Assembly (NCBI GenBank): GCA_023252195.1
Contig: JAHEXI010000005.1
Span: 25,989 to 89,988 of the forward strand
From: Pseudonocardiales bacterium
GTDB lineage: Bacteria; Actinomycetota; Actinomycetes; Mycobacteriales; Pseudonocardiaceae
Direction: 5' to 3'
DNA length: 64,000 bases
Shown here: piece after piece, positions 26,401-34,179 of the stretch
How positions within the stretch are numbered: position 1 is the first letter of the stretch
Layout: each line of letters starts with the position of its first letter
The notes under the pieces: model-generated
Told to the model about the DNA's origin: nothing
What the model saw: the letters and a program-made list of their open reading frames with translations, nothing else
Databases searched by the model: none
Program-made: the position numbers and the translations under genes

Positions 26401-28143
26401 GATGATCTTCCACGAGGTGGAACCGAGCAGGAACGTGTCACCCACTCGGGACTCGTAGACCATTTCCTCGTCGAGCTCACCGACCCGCGAGCCGGCGCCG
26501 TCGGCTCCGCCGGGAGTCATCACGGTGAACATCCCCCGGTCCGGGATGGTGCCGCCGGAGGTGACCGCCAGCCGCTGTGCCCCTGGCCGCCCGCGCAGCT
26601 CGTCGCTGACCCGGTCCCAGATGATTCGGGGGCGCAGCTCACCGAACTCCTCCGATGGATACCGCCCCGCGAGCATGTCCAGCACCGCGTGCAGCGCTGA
26701 GTCGGGCAGCGCCGAGTACGGCGCGGCGCGGCGGACCAGGGCGGCGAGTTGGTCGACGGTCCACGGATCTAGCGCGACCATGGCGACCACGTGTTGGGCG
26801 AGCACATCCAGCGGATTGCGGGGGTAGCGCAGAGCTTCGATCGCCCCGCTGGCCATCCGCTCTGCGATCACCGCGCACGAGACGAGGTCGCCGCGGAACT
26901 TAGGGAAGACCACACCCCGGGATACAGCTCCCACCTGATGCCCGGCGCGGCCGATCCGCTGCAGGCCCGACGCCACCGTCGGGGGCGCCTCGATCTGCAC
27001 GACGAGGTCGACCGCGCCCATGTCGATGCCCAGCTCAAGGGAGGAAGTGGCGACCACGCACGGCAACCGGCCGGACTTCAGCTCCTCCTCGACCAGGGTT
27101 CGCTGCTCCCGTGCCATGGAGCCGTGGTGCGCCTTGGCGATCACTTCGGGAGCACCGCCGGCGAGCCCGGCTTGGCCCATCAGCTCGGCCGGCATCCGGT
27201 CTCGCGGCGTTGCTGGTTGTTCCACTGCCAGCTCGTTGAGCCGGGAGGTGAGCCGCTCGGCCAGCCGCCGCGAGTTGGCGAACACGATCGTCGAGCGGTG
27301 CGTGCGCACCAACTCCAGCACCCGCAGCTCCACCGCGGGCCAGATCGAAGCACGCTGCTCCGTCGGTCCGTCGGCCCCCTCGATCAGCTCGCCCAGCGCC
27401 GACATATCCGCCACCGGTACCTGCACGGTGACCTCGATCGTCTTGGCCGATGCTGGCTGCACCACACGAACCGGTCGACTGCCGGCGAGGAAGGCGCTGA
27501 CCTCCTCGACCGGACGCACCGTGGCGGACAGGCCGATCCGCTGGGCGGGTTTGTCCAGCAGGGCGTCCAGCCGCTCCAAGGACAGCGCGAGGTGCGCGCC
27601 GCGCTTGGTGGCGGCGACCGCGTGCACCTCATCGACGATCACGGTGTGGATTCCGTGCAGCGATTCCCTGGCTGCCGACGTCAACAGCAGGAATAGCGAC
27701 TCGGGGGTGGTGACCAGCACGTCCGTCGGGGTACGAGCGAAGGCGCGGCGCTGGTCGGCCGGGGTATCGCCGGTCCGCATCCCCACCCGGATGTCCGGCG
27801 ACGGCAAGCCCAACCGGTGCGCGGCCTGCCGGATTCCGGCCAGCGGCGAACGTAGGTTGCGCTCGACGTCCACCGCCAGGGCCTTCAGTGGGGAGATGTA
27901 GAGCACCCGGCAACGCCGCACCGGCTCGTCTGGCGGTCCGGCGATGGCCAGCCGGTCCAGCGCCCAGAGGAATGCGGCGAGTGTCTTACCCGACCCGGTA
28001 GGGGCGACGACCAAGGCGTGCTCACCTGCGGCTGCTGCCCGCCATGCACCTTCCTGGGCTGGGGTAGGCGCGGCGAACGCGCTCGCGAACCAGTCCCTGG
28101 TGGCGGGGGAGAACAAGTCGAGTACGTCCACACTGACCATCAT
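23470..28143 (-). CDS. lhr: Lhr-type large DNA/RNA helicase
   Basis: About 1557 residues, the usual size of full-length Lhr. Superfamily 2 motifs are at the N-terminus: VVAPTGSGKTLAAF (I), VDEVHAVAATKRG (II, DEVH), LSATVR (III), ATSSLELGIDMG (V) and LQRIGRAGH (VI). The long C-terminal extension ends in the Lhr-specific part with LYVERGGRSLLSF. Lhr is a 3'-to-5' single-strand translocase that unwinds RNA:DNA hybrids and responds to DNA crosslinks in mycobacteria. ATG 28143 or 28140 starts the conserved part. It is convergent with the MDMPI gene and just downstream of vapC. Confidence 0.93.
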   Translation of the reverse strand: MMVSVDVLDLFSPATRDWFASAFAAPTPAQEGAWRAAAAGEHALVVAPTGSGKTLAAFLWALDRLAIAGPPDEPVRRCRVLYISPLKALAVDVERNLRSPLAGIRQAAHRLGLPSPDIRVGMRTGDTPADQRRAFARTPTDVLVTTPESLFLLLTSAARESLHGIHTVIVDEVHAVAATKRGAHLALSLERLDALLDKPAQRIGLSATVRPVEEVSAFLAGSRPVRVVQPASAKTIEVTVQVPVADMSALGELIEGADGPTEQRASIWPAVELRVLELVRTHRSTIVFANSRRLAERLTSRLNELAVEQPATPRDRMPAELMGQAGLAGGAPEVIAKAHHGSMAREQRTLVEEELKSGRLPCVVATSSLELGIDMGAVDLVVQIEAPPTVASGLQRIGRAGHQVGAVSRGVVFPKFRGDLVSCAVIAERMASGAIEALRYPRNPLDVLAQHVVAMVALDPWTVDQLAALVRRAAPYSALPDSALHAVLDMLAGRYPSEEFGELRPRIIWDRVSDELRGRPGAQRLAVTSGGTIPDRGMFTVMTPGGADGAGSRVGELDEEMVYESRVGDTFLLGSTSWKIIDITHDRVIALPVPGEPARMPFWKGDAPGRPLELGRALGAFVRELSGAGSDAARLRVEEAGLDAWAADNLLSYLHEQREATRHVPDDRTVVVERFRDELGDWRMVVHSPFGAQVNGPWALAIGARLREQRGVEAQVASADDGIVLRLPDALDADGVEVLPTAEDILLDPDEVEQLVIAEVGGSALFASRFRECAARSLLLPRRDPRRRTPLWQQRQRSAQLLTVASKYEQFPVVLEAMRECLQDVYDLPGLRELMSEVRARRVRVVEVATPSPSPFARSLLFGYVGMFLYELDAPLAERRAAALSLDSTLLAELLGSEAIRELLDPAVLIELEAQLQHTAPDRQARDVENTADLLRALGDLTETEAAQRGVAPQWLAELGSARRAITVRIAGESRWITIEDAGRVRDALGVALPVGVPEVFTEPVADPLGDLLLRYARTRGPFTAAAAAARFGLGVAVVTTGLDRMTRTATVVRGELRPVELGGGGTEYCHAEVLRRLRRASLARLRAEVEPVEQAALGRFLPAWHGIRSWDTGSGGAKSSDTKRDGSVPARRLRSAPTPEDVLGAVEQLAGAPVPASALESLLLPARLPGYSPALLDELTISGEVSWIGCGSLPGGDGWIALAPTDLADLVLPDLDEQLALTPIHRGALRALGWDPAGGPPGGGALFFRQLADRSAQYLLADAQPAPSDADVVASVWDLVWAGLLTNDSLAPLRAVVSGRSAAHRPRRTAPRGRYARMHAGRPPMSSRAGPPTAAGRWSLSPVYQPATSNLDPTRRAHARAETFLERHGVLTRGALETERVAGGFAGVYKVLRAMEESGQCRRGYVVDGLGAAQFAVPGAIDRLRAVGHPGEASAATVVLAATDPAQPYGAALPWPSTVGDLRHRPGRKAGALAVLVDGVPVLYVERGGRSLLSFTEDTGALRTAVDALAGAVHQGWLGSLSVERADGEAALGSALAELLRDAGFRATPRGLRLRA

Positions 28144-28162
28144 GGACCGCTGCACCGACAGG

Positions 28163-28573
28163 CTAGGAAGTCTCCAGGAGCGGATGTATCTGAAGCGGTG
28201 TGTGTGTGGCCAACGTGTCGAAATCCGCGTCACGGTGCAGCAGCGTCGCGCCAGCCGAGATCGCGGAGACGGCGATGAGGCAGTCCGTCATCTTGCGTAC
28301 CATCCGTCCGGCGAGCCGGCAGCAGCGGTACAGCTGCGCGGCCGCCTCATAGTCTGCGAGACCGCGCAGCGGCAGTACCGGGAATCCCAGCAGGGTCGAT
28401 CGCAGCTGGACTGCGTGCTCGTCGGATCGGGCGCCGGCGAGGAGCTCCATGATCACAATTTCAGTGACCGCGATGTCAGCCTGTTCGCGCAGCAGGCTTC
28501 GCAGCGTGAGGTGCGCAGGGCTCGCCGTTGCACGGAGATGTTCGATCCAAGCCGACGTATCGACGACGATCAC
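28163..28573 (-). CDS. vapC: VapC-type PIN-domain ribonuclease toxin
   Basis: A 136-residue PIN protein. The acidic catalytic set is visible: Asp in VIVVDTSAWIEHL, Glu in VIMELLAGARSDE, Asp in KMTDCLIAVSAI and Asp in LLHRDADFDTLA. VapC toxins cut specific tRNAs or rRNA unless bound by VapB. GTG 28573 overlaps the vapB stop by four bases (GTGA), as expected for a coupled toxin-antitoxin pair; the longer open frame runs into vapB and is not used. It ends 19 bases before the lhr start. Confidence 0.9.
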   Translation of the reverse strand: MIVVDTSAWIEHLRATASPAHLTLRSLLREQADIAVTEIVIMELLAGARSDEHAVQLRSTLLGFPVLPLRGLADYEAAAQLYRCCRLAGRMVRKMTDCLIAVSAISAGATLLHRDADFDTLATHTPLQIHPLLETS

Positions 28574-28791
28574 AGATCGATGACTCTGCTGGAGCGTATG
28601 TCGTCGAGGTCGCACTCCCAGCCGTTTCCCTCCAGCGCTAGGGCAGAGTGCCACGGTTTCTCGTCGCCACCGACCAGCCTGCGCAGGGCGAGATCGATGA
28701 TCTCGCGCTTCGTCCGCAGTCCGTAGAGACGCCGAGCGCGCTCTACTAACTCCTCGTCGACCACAACGTTGGTTCGGCCCATGGCTGTCAT
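28570..28791 (-). CDS. vapB: VapB-family antitoxin
   Basis: A 73-residue antitoxin. The ribbon-helix-helix half is GRTNVVVDEELVERARRLYG followed by LRTKREIIDLALRRLVG, the pattern of VapB (PF09957-like); the acidic C-terminal tail (WECDLDDIRSSRVIDL) is the part that would clasp VapC. ATG 28791 has AAGGTG a few bases upstream; ATG 28782 is an alternative. The pair probably represses itself at the adjacent repeats. Confidence 0.88.
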   Translation of the reverse strand: MTAMGRTNVVVDEELVERARRLYGLRTKREIIDLALRRLVGGDEKPWHSALALEGNGWECDLDDIRSSRVIDL

Positions 28792-28793
28792 CT

Positions 28794-28818
28794 TACACCT
28801 TGGTACACCTATGGGTGT
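28794..28818. promoter_or_regulatory. Candidate VapBC autoregulatory operator
   Basis: TACACCT occurs twice in a row (28794-28800 and 28804-28810), and the second copy is part of ACACC-TATG-GGTGT (28805-28818), an inverted repeat. The sites are directly upstream of vapB, where a RHH antitoxin would bind. Confidence 0.55.
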
Positions 28819-28935
28819 CTCAGTAGCCGTACTCGCGGTCGGAGCGGCGAGGGCCAGCGCCGAGGCCGCAGGCATGTCTCCGCGGAGGGATTCATTGGAC
28901 ACAGACAGTGTCCAAAGGAGGCGAGGCGGTCGTCG

Positions 28936-29206
28936 ATGGAGTGGGTGTACATCCCGTCTCACTCTGTTGGCGACAGCGGCCGGGCTGAGTTGGAACTGCG
29001 TCGGATGTTAGGACGGTCGGATGGCTCTGTTGGCGTACACCTGCATGGAGTTGTTGGTCGCCGGTTGTGGTGAGCAGCAACCGTGGGTCGCGATACCCGT
29101 CCCGGAGCTGGTGCAGGCGCAACTCAGCGCGAAGTTCGACGTGATCGCAATCGACGTCCTGCTGCCACCGGAAATGCTGCACACCGACAACCGTGACAGG
29201 TCGTGA
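28936..29206 (+). pseudogene. SAV_915-like small protein, frameshifted
   Basis: ATG 28936 reads MEWVYIPSHSVGDSGRAELE then LRRML; from 29021 a second frame reads MALLAYTCMELLVAGCGEQQ, PWVAIPV and FDVIAIDVLLPPE to the stop at 29206. Joined, they give a protein of about 90 residues resembling the SAV_915 family of unknown function. The frames join if one G of the TTAGGACGG stretch near 29008-29012 is removed, turning the junction into RRMLDGRMALLAYT. Either a one-base insertion or a sequence error. Rightward, with AGGAGG 15 bases upstream. Confidence 0.6.
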
Positions 29207-29244
29207 GTGCGTAACAGTGTTCTAACACTGTTACGCACTCACGA
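29201..29244 (-). terminator. 21-bp perfect hairpin after the valine dehydrogenase gene
   Basis: The arm at 29201-29221 (TCGTGAGTGCGTAACAGTGT plus one T) and the arm at 29224-29244 are exact reverse complements around a 2-base centre. It begins 13 bases beyond the stop of the leftward vdh gene and also covers the end of the rightward SAV_915-like frame, so it may serve both directions. No U-tract follows. Confidence 0.8.
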
Positions 29245-29257
29245 GTAACCGGCGAGG

Positions 29258-30346
29258 TTATCTCCGCAGGGCGGCGCGGCCGTCGACGAGAATCGTGCGT
29301 AGGCGACCCACGTCGGCGATCCGTCGCTCGGCGAGGTGGTCGGCGGCGACCGCGGGTGGCACACCGTCGTGCTCGGCCAGTTCGAAGATCTCCCGAGTGG
29401 TGTCGAAGACCTTGGCGACCCGGGCTTTGGCCCGTTGGAAATCGAAGCCCTCGATTTCGTCGGCGACCTGAATGACGCCACCGGAGTTGACCACGTAGTC
29501 GGGTGCGTAGAGGATGCCCCGCTCGTCGAGAAGCTTCTCGATGCCGGGGTGTTCCAGCTGATTGTTCGCGCCACCGCACACCACCTTGGCGCGCAGCGCG
29601 GTGACTGTGGGAACGTCCAGCGCCGAGCCGAGCGCGCATGGCGCGTACACGTCGATCGGCTCGTGCACCAGAGCTTCGGTATCAGGTGCCACGATCACTT
29701 CGGAATGCGCCGTACACACGTGTTCGATTGCCCGTTGACTCACGTCGGCGACGATCACCGACGCGCCGTCGGCGAGCAGGTGGTCAACGAGAAGTCTGCC
29801 GACCTTGCCGACCCCAGCCACGCCCACCCGACGTCCGGACAAAGCGGGTGTTCCCCAGACGTGTTGGGCGGCCGCGCGCATGCCCTGAAAGACGCCGAAG
29901 GCGGTCAGGATCGAGGAGTCACCGGCGCCACCATGGGACAACGATCGCCCGGTGACGAACTCGGACTCCCTGGCGACGACGTCCATGTCCTCGACGTAGG
30001 TACCGACGTCGCATGCGGTGATGTAGCGGCCGCCCAGCGACTGCACGAAGCGCCCGTAAGCGCGCAGCAGTGCCTCCGTCTTGTCGCGGGTCGGGTCGCC
30101 GAGGATGACGGCCTTGCCTCCGCCGTGGTCCAACCTGGCGAGCGCGTTCTTGTAGGACATCGCGCAGGACAGGTGCAGCACGTCGGCGAGGGCGGCCTCT
30201 TCGCTGGGGTAAGGGTGAAACCGGGTGCCGCCCAGTGCCGGCCCGAGCGCGGTGGAGTGGATGGCGATGATGGCGCGCAGGCCCGAAGGCTCGTCGCGGC
30301 AGAATACGACCTGCTCATGGTCGCCGGATCGGAACACGTCGGTCAC
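29258..30346 (-). CDS. vdh: Valine (branched-chain amino acid) dehydrogenase
   Basis: A 362-residue Glu/Leu/Phe/Val dehydrogenase, close in pattern to Streptomyces valine dehydrogenase. Visible: [37 protein letters not shown] with the catalytic lysine, [37 protein letters not shown] for NAD binding, and [18 protein letters not shown]. It deaminates L-valine and related amino acids to 2-oxoacids, feeding branched fatty acids and polyketide precursors. GTG 30346 after GAGGGGG matches the family start; an ATG-like start at 30439 would add 31 unsupported residues. The hairpin at 29201 follows it. Confidence 0.93.
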   Translation of the reverse strand: MTDVFRSGDHEQVVFCRDEPSGLRAIIAIHSTALGPALGGTRFHPYPSEEAALADVLHLSCAMSYKNALARLDHGGGKAVILGDPTRDKTEALLRAYGRFVQSLGGRYITACDVGTYVEDMDVVARESEFVTGRSLSHGGAGDSSILTAFGVFQGMRAAAQHVWGTPALSGRRVGVAGVGKVGRLLVDHLLADGASVIVADVSQRAIEHVCTAHSEVIVAPDTEALVHEPIDVYAPCALGSALDVPTVTALRAKVVCGGANNQLEHPGIEKLLDERGILYAPDYVVNSGGVIQVADEIEGFDFQRAKARVAKVFDTTREIFELAEHDGVPPAVAADHLAERRIADVGRLRTILVDGRAALRR

Positions 30347-30468
30347 GGTGGTGGCCCCCTCCCGCTCGGTGGCGCGCGCTGCTGTGCGCAGCGTATGCCT
30401 GCGCCGGTCGGATCGGACGCGGACAGTGGATGGCACCATCTGGCGGGTACGCCACGAAGGGAGAGCGC

Positions 30469-32022
30469 ATGCGGGTGACCGGAGTGGGCCACGCCGGGCT
30501 GTTCATCGAGACGGCTGCCGGCAGTGTGCTCTGTGACCCCTGGGTGAACCCGGCTTTCTTCGGATCGTGGTTCCCCTTCCCGGACAACAGCGACCTGGAC
30601 TGGGACTCCCTCGGCCAGGCCGACTACCTCTACGTCTCACACCTGCACCGCGACCACTTCGACGCTAAGCTACTGCGCCGTCACGTGCGCAAGGACATCA
30701 CAGTGCTGCTCCCGGATTACCCCACTGACGAGCTGGAACGTGAGCTCGCCGGCGTCGGGTTCCGGAGCTTTCTGCGCACGCAGTCAGGTGTTCCGATGCA
30801 ACGCGACGGGCTGCGTATCATGATCACGTCACTGACCGGTCCCAGTGACGGGCCGATCGGTGACTCGGCGCTGTCTCTGGACGACGGTCGTACCGTGATC
30901 CTCAACCAGAACGACGCCCACCCGCTGGACATCGAGCAGCTCCGGGACTTCGGCGAGGTGCACGGGTACTTCACCCAGTTCTCCGGCGCGATCTGGTGGC
31001 CGATGGTCTATGACCTGTCCACGGGCGCGCGCAAGGAGTTCGCCCGCCGCAAGCGGGCCGGGCAGACCGACCGGGCGCTGCGCTACATCGACGCCGTGGG
31101 CGCCGCGCACGTGTTTCCCACCGCCGGCCCGCCGTGCTTCCTCGACGAGGAGCTCTTCGCTCTCAACGGGGTCGGACCCGACGGGGACAGCATCTTCACC
31201 GACCAGATGGAGTTCCTGGCCGAACTGGCTTCAGCGCGTCCTGCGGTGTCGGCCCACCTGCTGCTGCCGGGAAGCGTCGCCGAACTGGACGGCTCGCGCT
31301 GTGAGCTCACCCACCGGCATTCGGCCACCGAGATCGAGCACATCTTCGGCGAGAAGATCGCCTATCTGCGCGAATACCAGACCCGCGCACAGCCTGCTCT
31401 GGCACAGGAACGGGCCAGTCGGAGGCCGGTGCCGGCCGACCTGCTCGAGCAGCTCAAACAGTGGTGGGAGCCGCTGCTCAAGCGGGCCGAGAACATCTGC
31501 ACAGGAGTTGGGGGTCCGGTACGCCTGGACGTCGGTGAGCGCCCCTTGGTTATCGACTTCATCACTCGCGAGGTGCGCGAGTTTGCCGGCGAGCACTGCC
31601 GCTACCGGCTGTCCACCTCGGCTGACCTGGTCGCCACCAACGTGGCCCGCCGCGAAGTGGACTGGTCGAACAGCCTGTTCCTCTCCCTGCGGTTTCGGGC
31701 CAGCCGGGTCGGGCAGTACAATGAGTTCGTCTACATCTTCTTCAAATGCCTGTCGCCCGAGCGCATCGACTACGTCGAGAACTGGTACGACCAGTGCAAC
31801 GACGACGGTTCCGATATCAACCTGGACGGCTGGCGGGTGCAACGCCGCTGCCCGCACCTGCGTGCCGATCTGACCAAGTTCGGCAGTGTCTCCGGCGGGG
31901 TCCTCACCTGCGCCTTGCACGGCTGGCGCTTCGAGCTCGCCACGGGTCGCTGCCTGACCGCGGCTGGACACCCGATTCGCGCCACCCCGATCAGCGCCGC
32001 TGCTGCCACCACCAGCGGATGA
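30469..32022 (+). CDS. MBL-fold hydrolase fused to a C-terminal Rieske 2Fe-2S domain
   Basis: A 517-residue two-domain protein. The metallo-beta-lactamase site is SHLHRDHFD (His58, His60, Asp62, His63), followed by an IWWPMVYDL region. Near the C-terminus is a Rieske site: CPH at 461-463 and CALH at 481-484 (CxH-17-CxxH), embedded in [14 protein letters not shown]. The domain pair is shared with CMP-sialic acid hydroxylase relatives, but in the opposite order (Rieske last here). ATG 30469 has AAGGGAGA upstream. Divergent from vdh. It likely carries out a redox reaction at an MBL-type metal site; the substrate is unknown. Confidence 0.85.
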   Translation: MRVTGVGHAGLFIETAAGSVLCDPWVNPAFFGSWFPFPDNSDLDWDSLGQADYLYVSHLHRDHFDAKLLRRHVRKDITVLLPDYPTDELERELAGVGFRSFLRTQSGVPMQRDGLRIMITSLTGPSDGPIGDSALSLDDGRTVILNQNDAHPLDIEQLRDFGEVHGYFTQFSGAIWWPMVYDLSTGARKEFARRKRAGQTDRALRYIDAVGAAHVFPTAGPPCFLDEELFALNGVGPDGDSIFTDQMEFLAELASARPAVSAHLLLPGSVAELDGSRCELTHRHSATEIEHIFGEKIAYLREYQTRAQPALAQERASRRPVPADLLEQLKQWWEPLLKRAENICTGVGGPVRLDVGERPLVIDFITREVREFAGEHCRYRLSTSADLVATNVARREVDWSNSLFLSLRFRASRVGQYNEFVYIFFKCLSPERIDYVENWYDQCNDDGSDINLDGWRVQRRCPHLRADLTKFGSVSGGVLTCALHGWRFELATGRCLTAAGHPIRATPISAAAATTSG

Positions 32023-32110
32023 GTACCGCCAGAGCGCAGAGCAGACCGAACAGGATCACCAGTTGTCCGACGGTGGAAGACAGTCCGGTTGGGTCGTCCT
32101 GGACGAACAC
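31991..32110 (-). CDS. Possible 39-residue single-pass membrane protein, antisense to the MBL-Rieske end
   Basis: On the minus strand, GTG 32110 opens VFVQDDPTGLSSTVGQ, then a hydrophobic helix [15 protein letters not shown], then RWWWQQRR and stop. The clean order (polar N-terminus, about 16-residue membrane segment, aromatic-basic stop-transfer tail) looks like a real mini-protein. No strong ribosome site is seen. The last 32 bases overlap the MBL-Rieske gene on the other strand. It could be a chance frame. Confidence 0.4.
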   Translation of the reverse strand: MFVQDDPTGLSSTVGQLVILFGLLCALAVLIRWWWQQRR

Positions 32111-32150
32111 CCCATCACGGTAGCCGCGAGCGAGTACCTAACCTGAGGGG

Positions 32151-32345
32151 ATGCGGATAACCCACTTCCGGCAACGGATGGACGAGGAATTCGGCCCGGC
32201 CCGGGCAGCCGCACTGGCACATGATCATGTTTTCGCCGATCTCGGCGGTCGGACGGTGAACGCAGCGCTGGAGGCGGGGGTCGACACCAAGCGGGTATGG
32301 GCCGTGGTGTGCACCGCATTCGACGTCCCCAAAGACCGGCGCTGA
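32151..32345 (+). CDS. DUF3046 family protein
   Basis: A 64-residue protein, MRITHFRQRMDEEFGPARAA followed by DHVFADLGGRT, NAALEAGVDTKRVW and VCTAFDVPKDRR. This is the DUF3046 pattern, a small actinobacterial protein nearly always encoded just before recA; the arrangement is kept here. ATG 32151 follows GAGGGG. Function is unknown. Confidence 0.88.
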   Translation: MRITHFRQRMDEEFGPARAAALAHDHVFADLGGRTVNAALEAGVDTKRVWAVVCTAFDVPKDRR

Positions 32346-32411
32346 CCGGTCGGCTACTCCCTGGTGCCGGTGGGCGCGTCAGGATCGCACACCGGCGTGT
32401 CGCTCCCGACG

Positions 32412-32427
32412 TCGAACAGGTGTTCGC
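32412..32427. promoter_or_regulatory. LexA (SOS) box of recA
   Basis: TCGAACAGGTGTTCGC matches TCGAAC-N4-GTTCGA at 11 of 12 fixed positions. It lies 125 bases before the recA start codon, inside the short gap after DUF3046, as expected for LexA control of recA-recX. Confidence 0.88.
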
Positions 32428-32551
32428 TTAGGCTGTTGTCCACAGCCGGAGCCCTGTCCACAGATCCGGCGTGTGTCGCCGCGAAGTGTCAGACCCATCG
32501 CTTAGCGTCGGCGCCGACCCAGAAGAACCGATCAGCGAGGTGGACCGTCAG

Positions 32552-33592
32552 ATGGCACCAGGACTGGACCGGGAGAAGGCGCTCGAGATCGCCTTGGCCC
32601 AGATCGACAAGCAGCACGGCAAGGGCTCGGTGATGCGCCTGGGCGACGAGGGCCGCGCGCCCATCGAGGTGATCCCGACCGGCTCCATCGCCCTGGACGT
32701 GGCGCTGGGCATCGGCGGCCTGCCCCGCGGCCGGGTCGTAGAGGTATACGGCCCGGAGTCCTCAGGAAAAACGACGGTCGCGCTGCACGCGGTGGCCAAC
32801 GCCCAGCGGGCCGGCGGGATCGCCGCGTTCATCGACGCCGAGCACGCGCTGGATCCTGACTACGCGAAAGCGCTCGGCGTGGACACCGACGCCTTGCTGG
32901 TCTCTCAACCCGACACTGGGGAACAGGCGCTGGAGATCACGGACATGCTGATCCGGTCCGGCGCGCTCGACGTCGTGGTCATCGACTCAGTGGCAGCCCT
33001 GGTGCCACGGGCGGAGATCGAAGGCGAGATGGGTGACTCGCACGTCGGCCTGCAGGCCCGGCTGATGAGCCAGGCGCTGCGAAAGATCACTGGTGCGCTG
33101 AGTAACTCAGGCACCACCGCGATCTTCATCAACCAGCTCCGGGAGAAGATCGGGGTCTTCTTCGGCTCCCCGGAGACCACCACCGGCGGCAAGGCGCTGA
33201 AGTTCTACGCCTCGATACGGTTGGACATCCGCCGGATTGAGACGCTCAAGGACGGCTCGGACGCAGTAGGCAACCGGACCCGCGTCAAAGTGGTGAAGAA
33301 CAAGTGCGCTCCACCATTCAAACAAGCGGAATTCGACATTTTGTATGGTCACGGAATTAGTAAGGAAGGCTCGCTGATCGATATGGGTGTGGAGCAGGGA
33401 ATTGTCCGCAAGTCTGGTGCTTGGTACACCTACGAGGGCGACCAGCTCGGTCAGGGTAAGGAGAACGCTCGCAAGTTCCTCGGCGACAACCCGGACATGG
33501 CTGCCGAGATCGAGAAACGGATCAAGGACAAGCTCGGCATCGGAGCGAAGCTGGACGACGACCAGACCGTGCCAGCCCCGGTGGACTTCTGA
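32552..33592 (+). CDS. recA: RecA recombinase
   Basis: A 346-residue RecA of normal length. It contains Walker [53 protein letters not shown] (Walker B), [20 protein letters not shown] and [19 protein letters not shown]. RecA forms ATP-dependent filaments on single-stranded DNA, drives strand exchange and triggers LexA self-cleavage. ATG 32552 with GAGGTGG upstream gives the family start [12 protein letters not shown]; codons upstream in the frame are not conserved. No intein is seen. Co-transcribed with recX. Confidence 0.98.
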   Translation: MAPGLDREKALEIALAQIDKQHGKGSVMRLGDEGRAPIEVIPTGSIALDVALGIGGLPRGRVVEVYGPESSGKTTVALHAVANAQRAGGIAAFIDAEHALDPDYAKALGVDTDALLVSQPDTGEQALEITDMLIRSGALDVVVIDSVAALVPRAEIEGEMGDSHVGLQARLMSQALRKITGALSNSGTTAIFINQLREKIGVFFGSPETTTGGKALKFYASIRLDIRRIETLKDGSDAVGNRTRVKVVKNKCAPPFKQAEFDILYGHGISKEGSLIDMGVEQGIVRKSGAWYTYEGDQLGQGKENARKFLGDNPDMAAEIEKRIKDKLGIGAKLDDDQTVPAPVDF

Positions 33593-34179
33593 TGTCCCCG
33601 GCCGGCACCGGGGCGTCAGGAGCTGTGATGAGCGGGCGCCGCGCCGAGCCCAGCGACTCCGTGGAGGGCTCCACGGATACCTGGGAGATGGGTCCCGCAG
33701 CGCGGGCGCAGGGAATCTGCCTGCGGCTGCTTACCGCGCGGCCGCGCAGCCGCGCCGAGCTAGCCGATGCACTGAATAAGCGCGGGATTCCCGAGGAGGT
33801 CGGCGAGCCGGTGCTCGACCGTCTGAGCGAGGTAGGCCTGATCGACGATGCCGCCTTCGCCGAGTCGGCGGTGCACTCCGCGCACCGCCACCGGGGCCTG
33901 GGTAGGCGAGCGCTGCGCACCGAGCTCCAACGCAGAGGAGTGCCAAGCGAAATCGCGGACCACGCGGTGGCGGGGGTGCGACCCGAAGACGAGGAGCAGC
34001 GGGCCCGCGAACTGGTCCAGCGCAAACTACGCACCAGCACTGTGCGGGACGCAACCTCCTTGGCGCGCAGACTGGGTGCGATGCTGGCCCGGAAGGGCTA
34101 TTCCGAGGGGCTGGCTTGGCGGGTCGTACACGACGAACTTGGCCCAGATCATGGACCCAGCGACGTTGGGCCCGACTGA
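33592..34179 (+). CDS. recX: RecX regulator of RecA
   Basis: A 195-residue, helical RecX. Three tandem three-helix repeats are visible: ICLRLLTARPRSRAELADAL, FAESAVHSAHRHRGLGRRAL with LRTELQRRGVPSEIADHAV, and LARRLGAMLARKGYSEGLAW. RecX binds RecA filaments and limits their growth and ATPase. Its ATG overlaps the last base of the recA stop (TGATG), showing translational coupling. The end overlaps the convergent LysR gene by 31 bases. Confidence 0.93.
   Translation: MSPAGTGASGAVMSGRRAEPSDSVEGSTDTWEMGPAARAQGICLRLLTARPRSRAELADALNKRGIPEEVGEPVLDRLSEVGLIDDAAFAESAVHSAHRHRGLGRRALRTELQRRGVPSEIADHAVAGVRPEDEEQRARELVQRKLRTSTVRDATSLARRLGAMLARKGYSEGLAWRVVHDELGPDHGPSDVGPD

Noticed and set aside
29336..30478. 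380-codon plus-strand frame antisense to valine dehydrogenase
   Set aside because: Shadow of vdh; composition is typical of antisense translation.
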